Assembly: GCA_026168455.1 (NCBI GenBank)
Contig: CM047427.1
Coordinates: 37,762,905 to 37,826,904, forward strand
Length of the DNA stretch: 64,000 nt
Direction of reading: 5' to 3'
Origin: Theocolax elegans
Taxonomy: Eukaryota; Arthropoda; Insecta; Hymenoptera; Cerocephalidae
The translations under genes and the position numbers were made by a program. Shown here piece after piece: positions 1 to 9,252 of the stretch (position 1 is its first letter; the number at the start of each line of letters is the position of its first letter). Below the pieces are notes generated by a model. The model had not been told where the DNA came from. It saw only the letters and a list, made by a program, of their open reading frames with translations, and did not search any database.

Positions 1-1
1 T

Positions 2-2980
2 CAATTAGGTGCAAAAATTGATTATACGAAAAGAATGTTAAGAGTTGCAGACGTCTGTATCCCTTTTGTAGAAGAAAACATATTATTGATCGAAACAAAG
101 GAAAGGTATGAAGACCCGACGATTAATGTCATAGAAAAACGTAACAGTATATTGAACGAGAGAACGGGAACGCGTAAGGGAATTTCCGCTAACCCTATGA
201 GTGTCAATGCAAGAGAGGGTGAGGAAGTCGTAAAACATATCACACAGGTAATAAAACCACCTAAAAGGAATTCGTTTGGGGAAACAGGAAAAACAAATTA
301 TGCTAATGAAAATTTTCAACGAAGGGAGGTGTCGACCCGAGAGGTCGATCATATTAATGAGAAAGTATATCTTGTAGAAGAAACGCGAATTCGAGGACAT
401 ATAAGCCCATCGCGTAAGCAAGAGTCAATTCTAATTAAATCTCAAAGTCAGGACCCACCGGGTAGTCGAAGTCAATTAAAAAATCAGAAAGATATTCAAA
501 TTCGATCTCAATGTAAAAATAAATTGGAAATACAAGATCCCAAGCGAAATCAAAATCAAATTCCAATTCAAAATCGAAATCTTAATCAAAATGCAAGTTT
601 AAATGAAATTCAATATCAAATTCTAAATCAAAATTCAAATTCAAATGAAATTCAAAATCAAATTCTAAATCAAAATTCAAATTCAAATGAAATTCAAAAT
701 CAAATTCTAAATCAAAATTCAAATTCAAATGAAATTCAAAATCAAAATCATAATTCAAATTCAAATGAAATTCAAAATCAAATTCTAAATCAAAATTCAA
801 ATTCAAATGAAATTCAAAATCAAAATCATAATTCAAATTCAAATGAAATTCAAAATCAAAATCATAATTCAAGTTCAAATGAAATTCAAAATCAAATTCT
901 AAATCAAAATTCAAATTCAAATGAAAGTCAAAATCAAATTCTAAATCAAAATCCAAATTCAAATGAAATTCAAAATCAAATTCTAAATCAAAACGCAAAT
1001 TCAAATGAAATTCAAAATCAAAATCATAATTCAAGTTCAAATTTAATTCAAAATCAAATTCTAAATCAAAGTTCAAGTTCAAATGAAATTCAAAATCAAA
1101 TTCAAAATCTAAAATCGAGTTCAAAGGTAACTCAATATCGAAGTCTAAATGAAATTCCAAGCCTAAATCAAGTCTTACGTACGAAGGCAGTATGTAAGCC
1201 TAATGTATGTAAATTAATCGAACAAGGAAACGAAGAGACAAGTCAAGAAATTAAAATCATTAAGAAATTAGAAACATATACCAAATCGAACCCAGAAATA
1301 AGGGAGAACGATGAAGAATACTTTAATCATGAAATTAATAAAGAAAGATTGCAAAAGCACTCCTCAAATAAAAAAAATAATCTCTTAAATGAACTCGAAA
1401 GTGATGAGGCAACTAATAAATCAAGCGCGCACCCAAATCCAAGAAACGAGAACGAAATAAGTAATGAAAAATATTCTAATTTTGAGATAAAGAGAAAAGA
1501 TATGGTAGGTCTCGATAATAATACAAAAAATAAAAAGGCATTAGCACAAAATGAAAATGTAGACGCAAACGAATTCGATGAAGAAAGGTTGTTAATTTCG
1601 ACACGCATGTTACAAAAAATTCTAGAGGAAGGTTTAATGAATAATGGAATTCTGTGGAATAATAACCAAGACATGGAAATGTTAATAAGTAATCTACTAA
1701 TGGAAATAAAGTATCATGACAACTCAACAAATAACTCAAAGGAATTAAGAGAAAATCTAAATAAATTAGGAAATTATGTAAAACTACATGCCTTTGGGGG
1801 AGAATCTCATAAAAATGTTATTAAAGATACATTAGAGGGTTTACTTAAATTAAGAATTAATTTAAAAGGAAAAGGCGGAAAGAAACTAAAAGGTAGTCAT
1901 ACAGTTTATCGCTTAGCATGTGTTATACCAAAAGGGAGAGCGGAAAAGGTAAAATCATTACTACGACTTGACCATTTGGCTGCTGATGAAAGAGAAGAAA
2001 TAGAAAAATTAATTGAGAAATATAGCGACATCTTTTACCTTCCGGGTGAAAAATTAACAGCAACACATATTTTAAAACTAACAATTCCAACAACGGATGA
2101 TGTACCAATAACTTCAAAACAATACCGATTACCTCCGGTACATAAAGAAGAAATAGCAAGACAAGTGCAAGACTTATTAAAAGACGGCATTATCGAACCA
2201 TCTACCTCATCGTACTCAAGCCCTTGTTTTCTAGTTCCTAAGAAAGAGGACATACAAGGACGCAAGCAATACAGAATGGTGATCGACTATCGCAAATTAA
2301 ATGCGAAAACTTTAGACGACCAATTTCCGCTACCGAATATAACTGAAATAATAGACCAATTGGGCGGATCAAAAAAATTCTCAACTTTTGATCTTAAGGC
2401 TTCGTATCATCAAATAGAAATTGACGAACGAGACCGTCACAAAACCGCGTTTGTTACAAATGGAGATTTGTACCATTTTAACCGAGGAAGCTTTGGACTA
2501 CGAACAATGCCGGCTACATTCTCAAGAGCACTTTCAATTGCACTCGCTGGACTTATCAATAAAGAACTTTTTTGCTTTATTGATGATATTATATGTTATT
2601 CGGAGACTCTACAAGAGCATATTAAAAGATTAGAGAATTTATTTCTTAGATTGCGAAAAGCGGTTTTAAAATTACAACCAGAGAAATGTGAATTTTTTAA
2701 AAAAACAGTTACATATTTAGGTCATGTTATTAGTGCAGAAGGAATTAAACCAGATTCGCGGAAAATTGAAGCTGTACGAAAATTTCCACGCCCTCAAAAT
2801 GCTAAAAATATCAAGCAATTTTTGGGTTTAGCGGGCTACTATAGAAGATTTATTTATCAATTTTCAAAAATTGCAAAACCTTTAACGGATTTATTAAAAA
2901 AGGACGTTCAATTTAAATGGAAGAAACAGAAAAGGCATTTGAGACATTACGCATTAGTTTATGCGAAAAACCGGTATTAA
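2..2980 (+). CDS. pol: Ty3/gypsy Pol, part 1: protease C-terminus, Asn/Gln-rich linker, reverse transcriptase
   Basis: The frame is open from base 2, so the true start is off-window. Residues 1-25 read like the last strand of a gypsy retropepsin (LGAKIDYTK). Residues about 202-377 are a tandem Asn/Gln/Ser-rich repeat, which is unusual between protease and RT. RT follows from about residue 675: VIDYRKLN near 760, FDLKASYHQ near 796, FGLRTMPATF, then the catalytic box as FIDD at 859-862 (family usual YLDD or YVDD). The RT thumb runs to the FKW motif at 2912-2920. The next expected segment, the start of the RNase H linker, is found one frame back, so pol is split by a frame change near 2920. Coding sense and family are clear; activity of this copy is doubtful. 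Confidence 0.9.
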   Translation, partial: QLGAKIDYTKRMLRVADVCIPFVEENILLIETKERYEDPTINVIEKRNSILNERTGTRKGISANPMSVNAREGEEVVKHITQVIKPPKRNSFGETGKTNYANENFQRREVSTREVDHINEKVYLVEETRIRGHISPSRKQESILIKSQSQDPPGSRSQLKNQKDIQIRSQCKNKLEIQDPKRNQNQIPIQNRNLNQNASLNEIQYQILNQNSNSNEIQNQILNQNSNSNEIQNQILNQNSNSNEIQNQNHNSNSNEIQNQILNQNSNSNEIQNQNHNSNSNEIQNQNHNSSSNEIQNQILNQNSNSNESQNQILNQNPNSNEIQNQILNQNANSNEIQNQNHNSSSNLIQNQILNQSSSSNEIQNQIQNLKSSSKVTQYRSLNEIPSLNQVLRTKAVCKPNVCKLIEQGNEETSQEIKIIKKLETYTKSNPEIRENDEEYFNHEINKERLQKHSSNKKNNLLNELESDEATNKSSAHPNPRNENEISNEKYSNFEIKRKDMVGLDNNTKNKKALAQNENVDANEFDEERLLISTRMLQKILEEGLMNNGILWNNNQDMEMLISNLLMEIKYHDNSTNNSKELRENLNKLGNYVKLHAFGGESHKNVIKDTLEGLLKLRINLKGKGGKKLKGSHTVYRLACVIPKGRAEKVKSLLRLDHLAADEREEIEKLIEKYSDIFYLPGEKLTATHILKLTIPTTDDVPITSKQYRLPPVHKEEIARQVQDLLKDGIIEPSTSSYSSPCFLVPKKEDIQGRKQYRMVIDYRKLNAKTLDDQFPLPNITEIIDQLGGSKKFSTFDLKASYHQIEIDERDRHKTAFVTNGDLYHFNRGSFGLRTMPATFSRALSIALAGLINKELFCFIDDIICYSETLQEHIKRLENLFLRLRKAVLKLQPEKCEFFKKTVTYLGHVISAEGIKPDSRKIEAVRKFPRPQNAKNIKQFLGLAGYYRRFIYQFSKIAKPLTDLLKKDVQFKWKKQKRHLRHYALVYAKNRY
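605..1130 (+). repeat. In-frame 42/36-bp tandem repeat coding an Asn/Gln-rich tract
   Basis: About 13 tandem units. The long unit is 42 bp (14 residues, IQNQILNQNSNSNE) and the short unit is 36 bp (12 residues, IQNQNHNSNSNE). All unit lengths are multiples of three, so the pol frame stays open through every copy-number change. The antisense frame is also open, purely because the repeat lacks stops on that strand. Confidence 0.95.
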
Positions 2981-5262
2981 TTTTTCCAAATTTCGAAATT
3001 ACTTTCAATCTAACGACCGACGCTTCGGGATATGCAATTGCTGGAGTCTTAAGTCAGGGTGAGATAGGGAAAGATCAACCCGTTGCATACGTCTCTCGAG
3101 TTCTTTCGGATGTTGAAAAACGTTGGGACACGTTTAACAAAGAAGGACTAGCAATAATATTTTGCATTAAGCATTTCCGACCGTATTTATTTGGACGAAA
3201 ATTTTATCTTATAACAGATCATAAACCACTGGTATGGTTACAAACGCATAAGGACCCGAACTCACGAGTTACGCGATGGCGTCTTATGCTCGCGGAGTAC
3301 GATTTCGAAATTAAATACCGACCGGGTCGTTTAAATGTAGCAGACGCACTGTCTAGAAACCCCATAGACAAGGTCCTAGTTATTACGAGAAGCAAGGCAA
3401 TAGCGGCAAGTGATGAGTCCGAGTCTAGCCTAGTTGAACCACCGCGGGGTATGACCACGAGAGCGAAGGCGGGTCGCCAGGTAGGCCAGCGATATTTAGA
3501 CGCGATAGAGGCTCTACGCCCGCAAAGGGGAAGAAGAAACGAGAGGCGAGCGAACGAACAATCACCGGACCGTGGAGAAGGAACGCACGACGATACGGAG
3601 GTGGAAACTTTCGAGCCGGAACCCCTCGTTCACTCGGAAAATGCGCGATTACGCTTACACGAAGATCTTGATGATGTTAATGAATCATTACTTGAAAACG
3701 ATCCGCAATTCAGTCCTGATCAAATAAACGAAGAGACGTCGATCTATGAAGAACAATTTAATCAAATTAACGATAAACAAGTAATTATTACATGCAGAGA
3801 AAAATTATTTATGCGTAAGGACAATTATATGTATTTAGTCACTACAACAGGAGAACCATGCGACGATGGGGTTTCGCAATTAAAACTACAGAATAAATTA
3901 CCAAGATTCAAGGAAATGCAGGTTGGAATACCAGTTTTGATAAATGTAAATACAAAAATTCATATAGCATTACCGATACGAACAGAATCGTTAATCGGGC
4001 TAAGTGGAATTGATAATAACCTAAATTTATTATGCGAAAATCTGTATTTAACTTTAGATACAATGCAGATAAAATCAATAAGTATAGCGAAAACCGATAG
4101 AATTGAAAATTTAGAGTGGGAATTAGTTTTAGAAAAACTAAAAGGAGTTTTTAGTCAAAGCACGGTAAAATTAATTGTTTGTTTAGGTCTAATACGATAT
4201 CCGACACTAGACGATCGAATTCCGATTATAGAAGAAGCTCATTGTTCGGCTATAGGAGGACATAGAGGTGTCACAAAAACCTATAACCGTATTAAACAAA
4301 ATTATAACTGGGAGAATTTAAAGATAGAGGTACAAGATTTTATAAGAAAATGTTTGAATTGCCAATTAAAAAAATTGGTTAGGGTTAAAACTAGAGCTCC
4401 AATGGTTATTACAAACTCGGGAACGCACGCTATGGACCGAATAAGTATGGATATTGTTGGTCCCTTATGCAAAACCAATCGGGGAAACGAGTACATTTTA
4501 ACCTTCCAAGACTTATTAACTAAATTCGCATTAGCTGAGCCCTTGGCGCGAATTTCGGCCATGGATGTAGCGAATGGTTTAATAAGAAAAGTCATATGCA
4601 TATTTGGCGCACCTCGAATAATCCTTACGGATCAAGGTACGAATTTCATGAGTAAATTAATGAAAAGAATAGCAAAAATATTTAGAATTAAACAAACTAA
4701 AACCACGGCGTTCCACCCACAATCAAACGGTGGACTTGAGCGATCGCACTCAAGTCTCATTGAATACTTGAAATTTTTTGTAAATAGTAATCGAACAGAT
4801 TGGGACGATTACCTGGATTTGGCTACCTTTAATTTTAACACGGGAATTAGTGAGTCTACATGGCATACGCCGTTTGAACTCGTGTTCGGCCGACTGGCAC
4901 GCACACCCTCGAACGCACCGGTCGAAACAGAAGACCTGGCGCCTACATACGATGGTTATCTTGAAGATTTAGTCAAGCGCCTAAACAGTCTACAAAACAT
5001 AGCCCAACAAAACCTTTTAAAGGCAAAACTTCGAGCCAAGAAATACTACGATCGCAAGGTAAACGTTTTAACACTACAAATCGGTGATTACGTATGGCTG
5101 CAAAAGGGGCCAAAACCTAAGAAATTTGACGATCAATACTCGGGTCCATTTTTAGTTCTAGACGTTTCCGAAAATGGGAATGTAAAAATTCAAATAAATG
5201 GAAATAAAAATAAAATAGTGCACATAAATCGCTTACGCAAATCGCATATTGAAACCGAATAA
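2917..5262 (+). CDS. pol: Ty3/gypsy Pol, part 2: RNase H and integrase
   Basis: Continues Pol in frame 1 after the RT frame ends at 2980. RNase H begins near residue 34 with TTDASGYAIAG and ends with the usual DALSRNP. A basic, acidic-patchy linker follows. Integrase then has the zinc-binding H-H-C-C set (HCSAIGGHRG and CLNCQ), the catalytic Asp in MDIVGP near 512, the second Asp in LTDQGT near 570, 35 residues to the Glu in GLERS, and a C-terminal GPF/Y-type module (YSGPFLVLDV near 741). All catalytic residues are present. It has no good start of its own: the first Met lies inside the RNase H linker, so translation needs the upstream RT frame. A one-base indel near 2920 is the likely reason for the split; a programmed shift is less likely. 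Confidence 0.9.
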   Translation: MEETEKAFETLRISLCEKPVLIFPNFEITFNLTTDASGYAIAGVLSQGEIGKDQPVAYVSRVLSDVEKRWDTFNKEGLAIIFCIKHFRPYLFGRKFYLITDHKPLVWLQTHKDPNSRVTRWRLMLAEYDFEIKYRPGRLNVADALSRNPIDKVLVITRSKAIAASDESESSLVEPPRGMTTRAKAGRQVGQRYLDAIEALRPQRGRRNERRANEQSPDRGEGTHDDTEVETFEPEPLVHSENARLRLHEDLDDVNESLLENDPQFSPDQINEETSIYEEQFNQINDKQVIITCREKLFMRKDNYMYLVTTTGEPCDDGVSQLKLQNKLPRFKEMQVGIPVLINVNTKIHIALPIRTESLIGLSGIDNNLNLLCENLYLTLDTMQIKSISIAKTDRIENLEWELVLEKLKGVFSQSTVKLIVCLGLIRYPTLDDRIPIIEEAHCSAIGGHRGVTKTYNRIKQNYNWENLKIEVQDFIRKCLNCQLKKLVRVKTRAPMVITNSGTHAMDRISMDIVGPLCKTNRGNEYILTFQDLLTKFALAEPLARISAMDVANGLIRKVICIFGAPRIILTDQGTNFMSKLMKRIAKIFRIKQTKTTAFHPQSNGGLERSHSSLIEYLKFFVNSNRTDWDDYLDLATFNFNTGISESTWHTPFELVFGRLARTPSNAPVETEDLAPTYDGYLEDLVKRLNSLQNIAQQNLLKAKLRAKKYYDRKVNVLTLQIGDYVWLQKGPKPKKFDDQYSGPFLVLDVSENGNVKIQINGNKNKIVHINRLRKSHIETE

Positions 5263-5500
5263 GCTTGTTGGTATTTAAATTTAAGAGCATGACGAATGTA
5301 AATAAAAAAAATAAGCCATGTATATAGCAAAACTCTAACAATGATATGTATTTTCACAAATGCAAAAATGCTAAGGAAATCAATAAAGAATCAGTCAATA
5401 GATTCTGATAATTTAAAAAAAAAACGGGAAGATAAAACTAAGCATTTTTGCAACGGTTCTATAAATAAATAAAAAAAGAACGCTTTCATGAACTTATTTA
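5263..5500 (+). promoter_or_regulatory. Pol-envelope spacer with splice-acceptor-like end
   Basis: AT-rich 238-bp spacer after pol. It ends in a T-rich run and TTGCAG with the AG at 5508-5509, immediately before the in-frame ATG at 5510. Subgenomic spliced env mRNA is known for insect errantiviruses, so this is a plausible env acceptor. The donor would lie left of the window. Confidence 0.4.
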
Positions 5501-7618
5501 ATGTTGCAGATGAGTTGTAAAACACTATTGGCCATCATTTATCTCACAACTATTATACCAAGGAAAATCTATATTAACGCAATCATAGGGTACGACTGTT
5601 CGCAGCACGTCTCAAATTTAACAACGTTTTCGTTAATTCACGTAGGAGAATGCGACATACCTGAACCGGTAGTAAATACAACAAAAATTTATGTACGACT
5701 ATTGCAATTAAATGATTTTTCAAGCACTCATGTAAAGCTTTGTAAAGTAGAAATAAAAAGATCGGTAACATACTGCGGCGCGTTTTCGCATAGAAAAGAC
5801 AAAAACAGAGGGGAGGTTCAGTTTATTGATGAAATTTCTAGGGAAGAATGTAATAGAATGCATGTATACCGCGCACACCGAGTACGAGACGAAGTAATAA
5901 GTAACTTAAAACTGAACGGATCGATTGTCCACCCAATGACGTTTGTTGGAAAGGTAGATCAAGCAGGAGATTGTAGTAACGCAGGAATGTACGCGGATCC
6001 ATATGGTATTTTTGACGATGCTATAGTCACGGGCTATGTTACCATTACTTTAAGGGATTACTATGCACCGGTAAACTTAAATGCTAACGAGGTTATTTTA
6101 CGATCCGGTACGCGCTGTAAGTTTAATCAAGATGATTGTATTGACGTAGAAGCAGGGTACGCCTTTTGGGATAGGTTACCAGTACAGGCATGCGAACGCA
6201 GTAAATACTCAGAATTATACGCGGGTTATGTTAATAAAGTTGTAGAACAAGGCAATGAGCAACATCCGGTATATGTAATGGAATCGAGCGAGATAACCTT
6301 TGCTTTTACGACTTTAGGACAAATTCCGGTGTGTTCGTATGAATTAATTAGAACAGAGCACCCAAAATTATTTTTTCTAGAAGGACCAATAACAGAAACC
6401 TTCCAAGCCGTAAGAAATCCGTCAATAGAAAATCTCGACATTTTTGCATACGTAAACTCTAAATTCGTTTACGTAGAAAAACATATTAAAGGACAATTAA
6501 AAACATTATATCGCAATTTAATTTTGCAAAAATGCGAATTGGAAAGAAGAGTTATATCAAATGCATTAAGCATTGCAGCAACAGCACCTGACGTTTTTGC
6601 ATATCAAATCATGAAAAAAAGTGGTTACATGGGCTTGGTAGCCGGAGAAGTTGTGCACTTAATGAAGTGCGTACAAATTGATGTTCAACGAAGAGAAACT
6701 ACAAAATGTTACCAAGAGTTACCAGTGACCAAAGACGGCAAAGATTATTTTTTGACGCCAAGGACACATATTTTAAAACAATATGGAACCGAAGCTGCCT
6801 GCAGTGTTCTGATTCCTCCTATGTTCTTACTAGGGGAAGATTGGTTTACTATTTTACCAAGAGGAACAACTAAGGGAGTAAAACCAGACATTTTAAAACC
6901 AACTACTAAAAATAACTGGAATTACACAGAGCCAACCGAACTTGCAAAAAGCGGAATTTACACCCAAGCGGAGATCCAAGCACTAAGACAACACCTTATG
7001 TTTCCCGTAGAAAGGCCAGCCATGTTGAACACAATTGCATTAGGAATGACCGGGAAAAAGGTAGATAAAAACGGTATGTCTATTACCCGATTATTCGATG
7101 AAGAAGCGTTGACAGAATTAGCCAATAACACTTGGATGAAAATTTGGGGGCAATTATGTACTTTCGGATCATTTAGCGCAGCTATTATAGGCATTTTTAT
7201 GATAGGGCGTTTAATAAAATTTTTAGTTGATACCATTTTACATGGTTATGCTTTGTATAGTTTATATGGGTGGTCACTTCATATTATAGGAGCCATTTGG
7301 AATTCAGTCACTCAATTATTACTGCACGTCGCAAGGGATAAACCAACGCGTGACGCAAGGAAAAAGAGGGAAGAACAAGCTACGCCTTCGGAAGTAGCGG
7401 GCACTCGAGCGGAACATTTTTCGGACTCGCACGTACCTTTCGCCCCGCCCGAACCTAGCACCTACACGGCACAACCCACTGTGGTAAGAGTCAATGAGTC
7501 AAGAGGGGGTAAAATAGTAAGTTGCGGAGCTCAAAATAATCTATATCCGCAAATATTTATAGAACCGGATATATCTTCTCTACCGCCACGCAGAAAACGC
7601 AAATTCGATAACGTGTAA
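5501..7618 (+). CDS. Chuvirus-like class III-type envelope glycoprotein
   Basis: A 705-residue uninterrupted ORF, with a possible true start at residue 4 (ATG at 5510, just after a CAG acceptor). A hydrophobic signal peptide occupies about residues 4-28, followed by a Cys-rich ectodomain beginning YDCSQHV with the GECDIP motif. The pattern matches my recollection of glycoproteins of chuviruses and their endogenous relatives in arthropods. A membrane anchor lies at about 553-575, a second hydrophobic stretch at about 580-605, then a roughly 90-residue tail rich in Pro and charged residues. No obvious furin site is seen. Role: membrane fusion and attachment if expressed. It follows pol directly, in the position of an env gene. 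Capture of negative-strand-virus glycoproteins by LTR elements is documented in insects. The family call rests on pattern recognition only. Confidence 0.75.
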   Translation: MLQMSCKTLLAIIYLTTIIPRKIYINAIIGYDCSQHVSNLTTFSLIHVGECDIPEPVVNTTKIYVRLLQLNDFSSTHVKLCKVEIKRSVTYCGAFSHRKDKNRGEVQFIDEISREECNRMHVYRAHRVRDEVISNLKLNGSIVHPMTFVGKVDQAGDCSNAGMYADPYGIFDDAIVTGYVTITLRDYYAPVNLNANEVILRSGTRCKFNQDDCIDVEAGYAFWDRLPVQACERSKYSELYAGYVNKVVEQGNEQHPVYVMESSEITFAFTTLGQIPVCSYELIRTEHPKLFFLEGPITETFQAVRNPSIENLDIFAYVNSKFVYVEKHIKGQLKTLYRNLILQKCELERRVISNALSIAATAPDVFAYQIMKKSGYMGLVAGEVVHLMKCVQIDVQRRETTKCYQELPVTKDGKDYFLTPRTHILKQYGTEAACSVLIPPMFLLGEDWFTILPRGTTKGVKPDILKPTTKNNWNYTEPTELAKSGIYTQAEIQALRQHLMFPVERPAMLNTIALGMTGKKVDKNGMSITRLFDEEALTELANNTWMKIWGQLCTFGSFSAAIIGIFMIGRLIKFLVDTILHGYALYSLYGWSLHIIGAIWNSVTQLLLHVARDKPTRDARKKREEQATPSEVAGTRAEHFSDSHVPFAPPEPSTYTAQPTVVRVNESRGGKIVSCGAQNNLYPQIFIEPDISSLPPRRKRKFDNV

Positions 7619-7700
7619 ATTTTGCTATTTCAACTACAGGTTTTTTTTTAAAAACAAAAAAAATAAAAGGTGTCATTTATAAAATAAAAGAAATTGTAAA

Positions 7701-8096
7701 ATGGAAAAAAAAATATATACATTAGCAGAAGTACAAAGATATAATGTTATGAGCGCTTTGATTAATTTGAGAATTCAAATTACATGGGCATCGCAAAAAC
7801 GAAACGAAAGCACTTTCCAATTCGGCGCACGAATGGAAAGAATGTTACATAATTATAAAACATTGGGAGAAATAGCACAAGAAGAATGCAGGGAAATAAC
7901 CGATTCATGCCTACAACGCGAAAATCTAGCACTTAGGGCATTTTTAAAGGGGCTTCGACCGGAAGTCAAAAGATACATTTGTAAACCGGAAATCTACACA
8001 AATCTGGACCATGCAATTCGTCATGCGCGCAACATTCAATATCATTTAGATGACTTGAGAATGTTTAGAAAACGATGTTCGATTATTCTACAGTAA
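7701..8096 (+). CDS. Short gag-like ORF downstream of envelope 1
   Basis: 131 residues starting at an ATG in an A-rich context 82 bp after the glycoprotein gene. The segment NESTFQFGARMERMLHNYKTL and the downstream ALRAFLKGLRPEVKRYI resemble the central helical (capsid) part of Ty3/gypsy Gag. There is no zinc knuckle. Its position after env is odd, because gag should lie 5' of pol. It may be a duplicated capsid domain used as an accessory or interfering factor, or a scrap of a second element. The frame is intact with no visible lesion. Function unknown; gag resemblance is moderate. Confidence 0.6.
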   Translation: MEKKIYTLAEVQRYNVMSALINLRIQITWASQKRNESTFQFGARMERMLHNYKTLGEIAQEECREITDSCLQRENLALRAFLKGLRPEVKRYICKPEIYTNLDHAIRHARNIQYHLDDLRMFRKRCSIILQ

Positions 8097-8364
8097 TTAA
8101 TTTAAATACATAAAATAAATAATCGACTTTTTTTTTATCCATACAGAATTGAATGGACGATGGTGTAGATCGATGGGAAAATCGAAACCTTTCATGCTAC
8201 AGGCCAATTCTGCCGCATCCAGTTCTTTTCTACGCAAGATTATAGTAACCTTTTGCGATAAATACTAATGAAATATTATTAGCAAATCTGTCTAAGTACT
8301 TTAGGGACAAAAGACTCAATTAATCTTAGGACTAAAAATTAATATTACGTAAAATAAGGGAACG

Positions 8365-8402
<38 letters not shown>

Positions 8403-8555
8403 CATTATTTATTTACTTGCTACTGTTTGCGGTTTGCCTATCGATATAAAATTTTAATTAAGAATTAAAGATATATATATATACATAATACCTATATTTA
8501 GACAGTATAGGAATATTCTATAAGTTTAAACAGTATACTATATTAATAAAAAAAA
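8097..8555 (+). other. Spacer with strong splice-acceptor-like site and (AT)n tract
   Basis: A T10 tract followed by ATCCATACAG puts a textbook acceptor at 8145-8146. An (AT)n microsatellite occupies 8367-8399. No supported ORF is present. The acceptor could serve the Cys-rich ORF at 8556. Confidence 0.45.
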
Positions 8556-9044
8556 ATGTCAGTTTTAGTAAGAAATTGGGAGCGACTTTGCTATTTTTGT
8601 CATAATACATACCTGTGTCATTATTGTTATACGACGAAATTATCACACATAGAAAAAATTCGGTTTTCATTAAGTGCTACACGAACGATACGCGAATTAA
8701 TTTGTACTTTTACTGATCTAAAATGTTTTTGTTGCGGACTCCCAATTCCTTTCAAAAGTTGTCTTATCGAGCAAGAAGTTAAATGTAATGGATATGTATT
8801 AACGCGCGTAAATGGCGGACTACACGAATGTATAACATCGCAATTACAACCTCGAGAACAACTTAAATGGAATTTCTTGACTCCAGCGCGAGTAAATAAA
8901 CAAAATAGTATTCTATTCGAAGAGAGCACAAAAGTATTATGTAAACGAAGCACTAAAGGGATCGACCAACATACAGAAACCAGTAGAGCAGAATCAACAA
9001 ATCCAAAGATTCAAGAGATAAAAAAGGAAAATAAAGCTGAATGA
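8556..9044 (+). CDS. Cys-rich accessory ORF, family not recognised
   Basis: 162 residues; ATG preceded by an A-rich run. Cys pairs at 12/15, 21/24 and 57/60, with further Cys at 50, 59, 69 and beyond, suggest one or two zinc-binding modules in the N-terminal 90 residues. The C-terminal third is basic and Lys/Glu-rich. No signal peptide or membrane segment is seen. It sits between the gag-like ORF and the second envelope inside the large retroelement. I do not recognise it. A CxxC-based nucleic-acid-binding or host-modulating role is only a guess. The intact frame, in a region that is otherwise AT-rich and stop-rich, argues for a real gene. Confidence 0.5.
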   Translation: MSVLVRNWERLCYFCHNTYLCHYCYTTKLSHIEKIRFSLSATRTIRELICTFTDLKCFCCGLPIPFKSCLIEQEVKCNGYVLTRVNGGLHECITSQLQPREQLKWNFLTPARVNKQNSILFEESTKVLCKRSTKGIDQHTETSRAESTNPKIQEIKKENKAE

Positions 9045-9220
9045 AAGAAATTATGCGTATACCTATGACATTAAGCGCATATGGAAATAAATCTCAGAGA
9101 AACATAAAAATATGTGTAATTAACATAATACGATAAATTGGAACGCATAGGAAAAATATGTTAAAAAAAATTTATATACAAACGCACATAAATAAAGGAA
9201 CAATATATTGGACATAATAA

Positions 9221-9252
9221 GGTTTTTTTTTATTTATTATGTTACAGACAAA
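9221..9252 (+). promoter_or_regulatory. Splice-acceptor-like site before envelope 2
   Basis: A long T tract, then TTATTATGTTACAG with the AG at 9246-9247, five bases before ATG 9253. This decides the start: the upstream ATG at 9208 lies inside the pyrimidine tract, whereas translation from 9253 begins with a good signal peptide. Confidence 0.5.

Noticed and set aside
582..1160. 192-codon ORF antisense to the Asn/Gln repeat
   Set aside because: Open only because the repeat lacks stops on that strand; low-complexity Phe/Leu/Asp product.
2896..2902. A AAA AAG as programmed frameshift site in the large element
   Set aside because: The -1 frame meets TAA at 2914 before RNase H coding starts.
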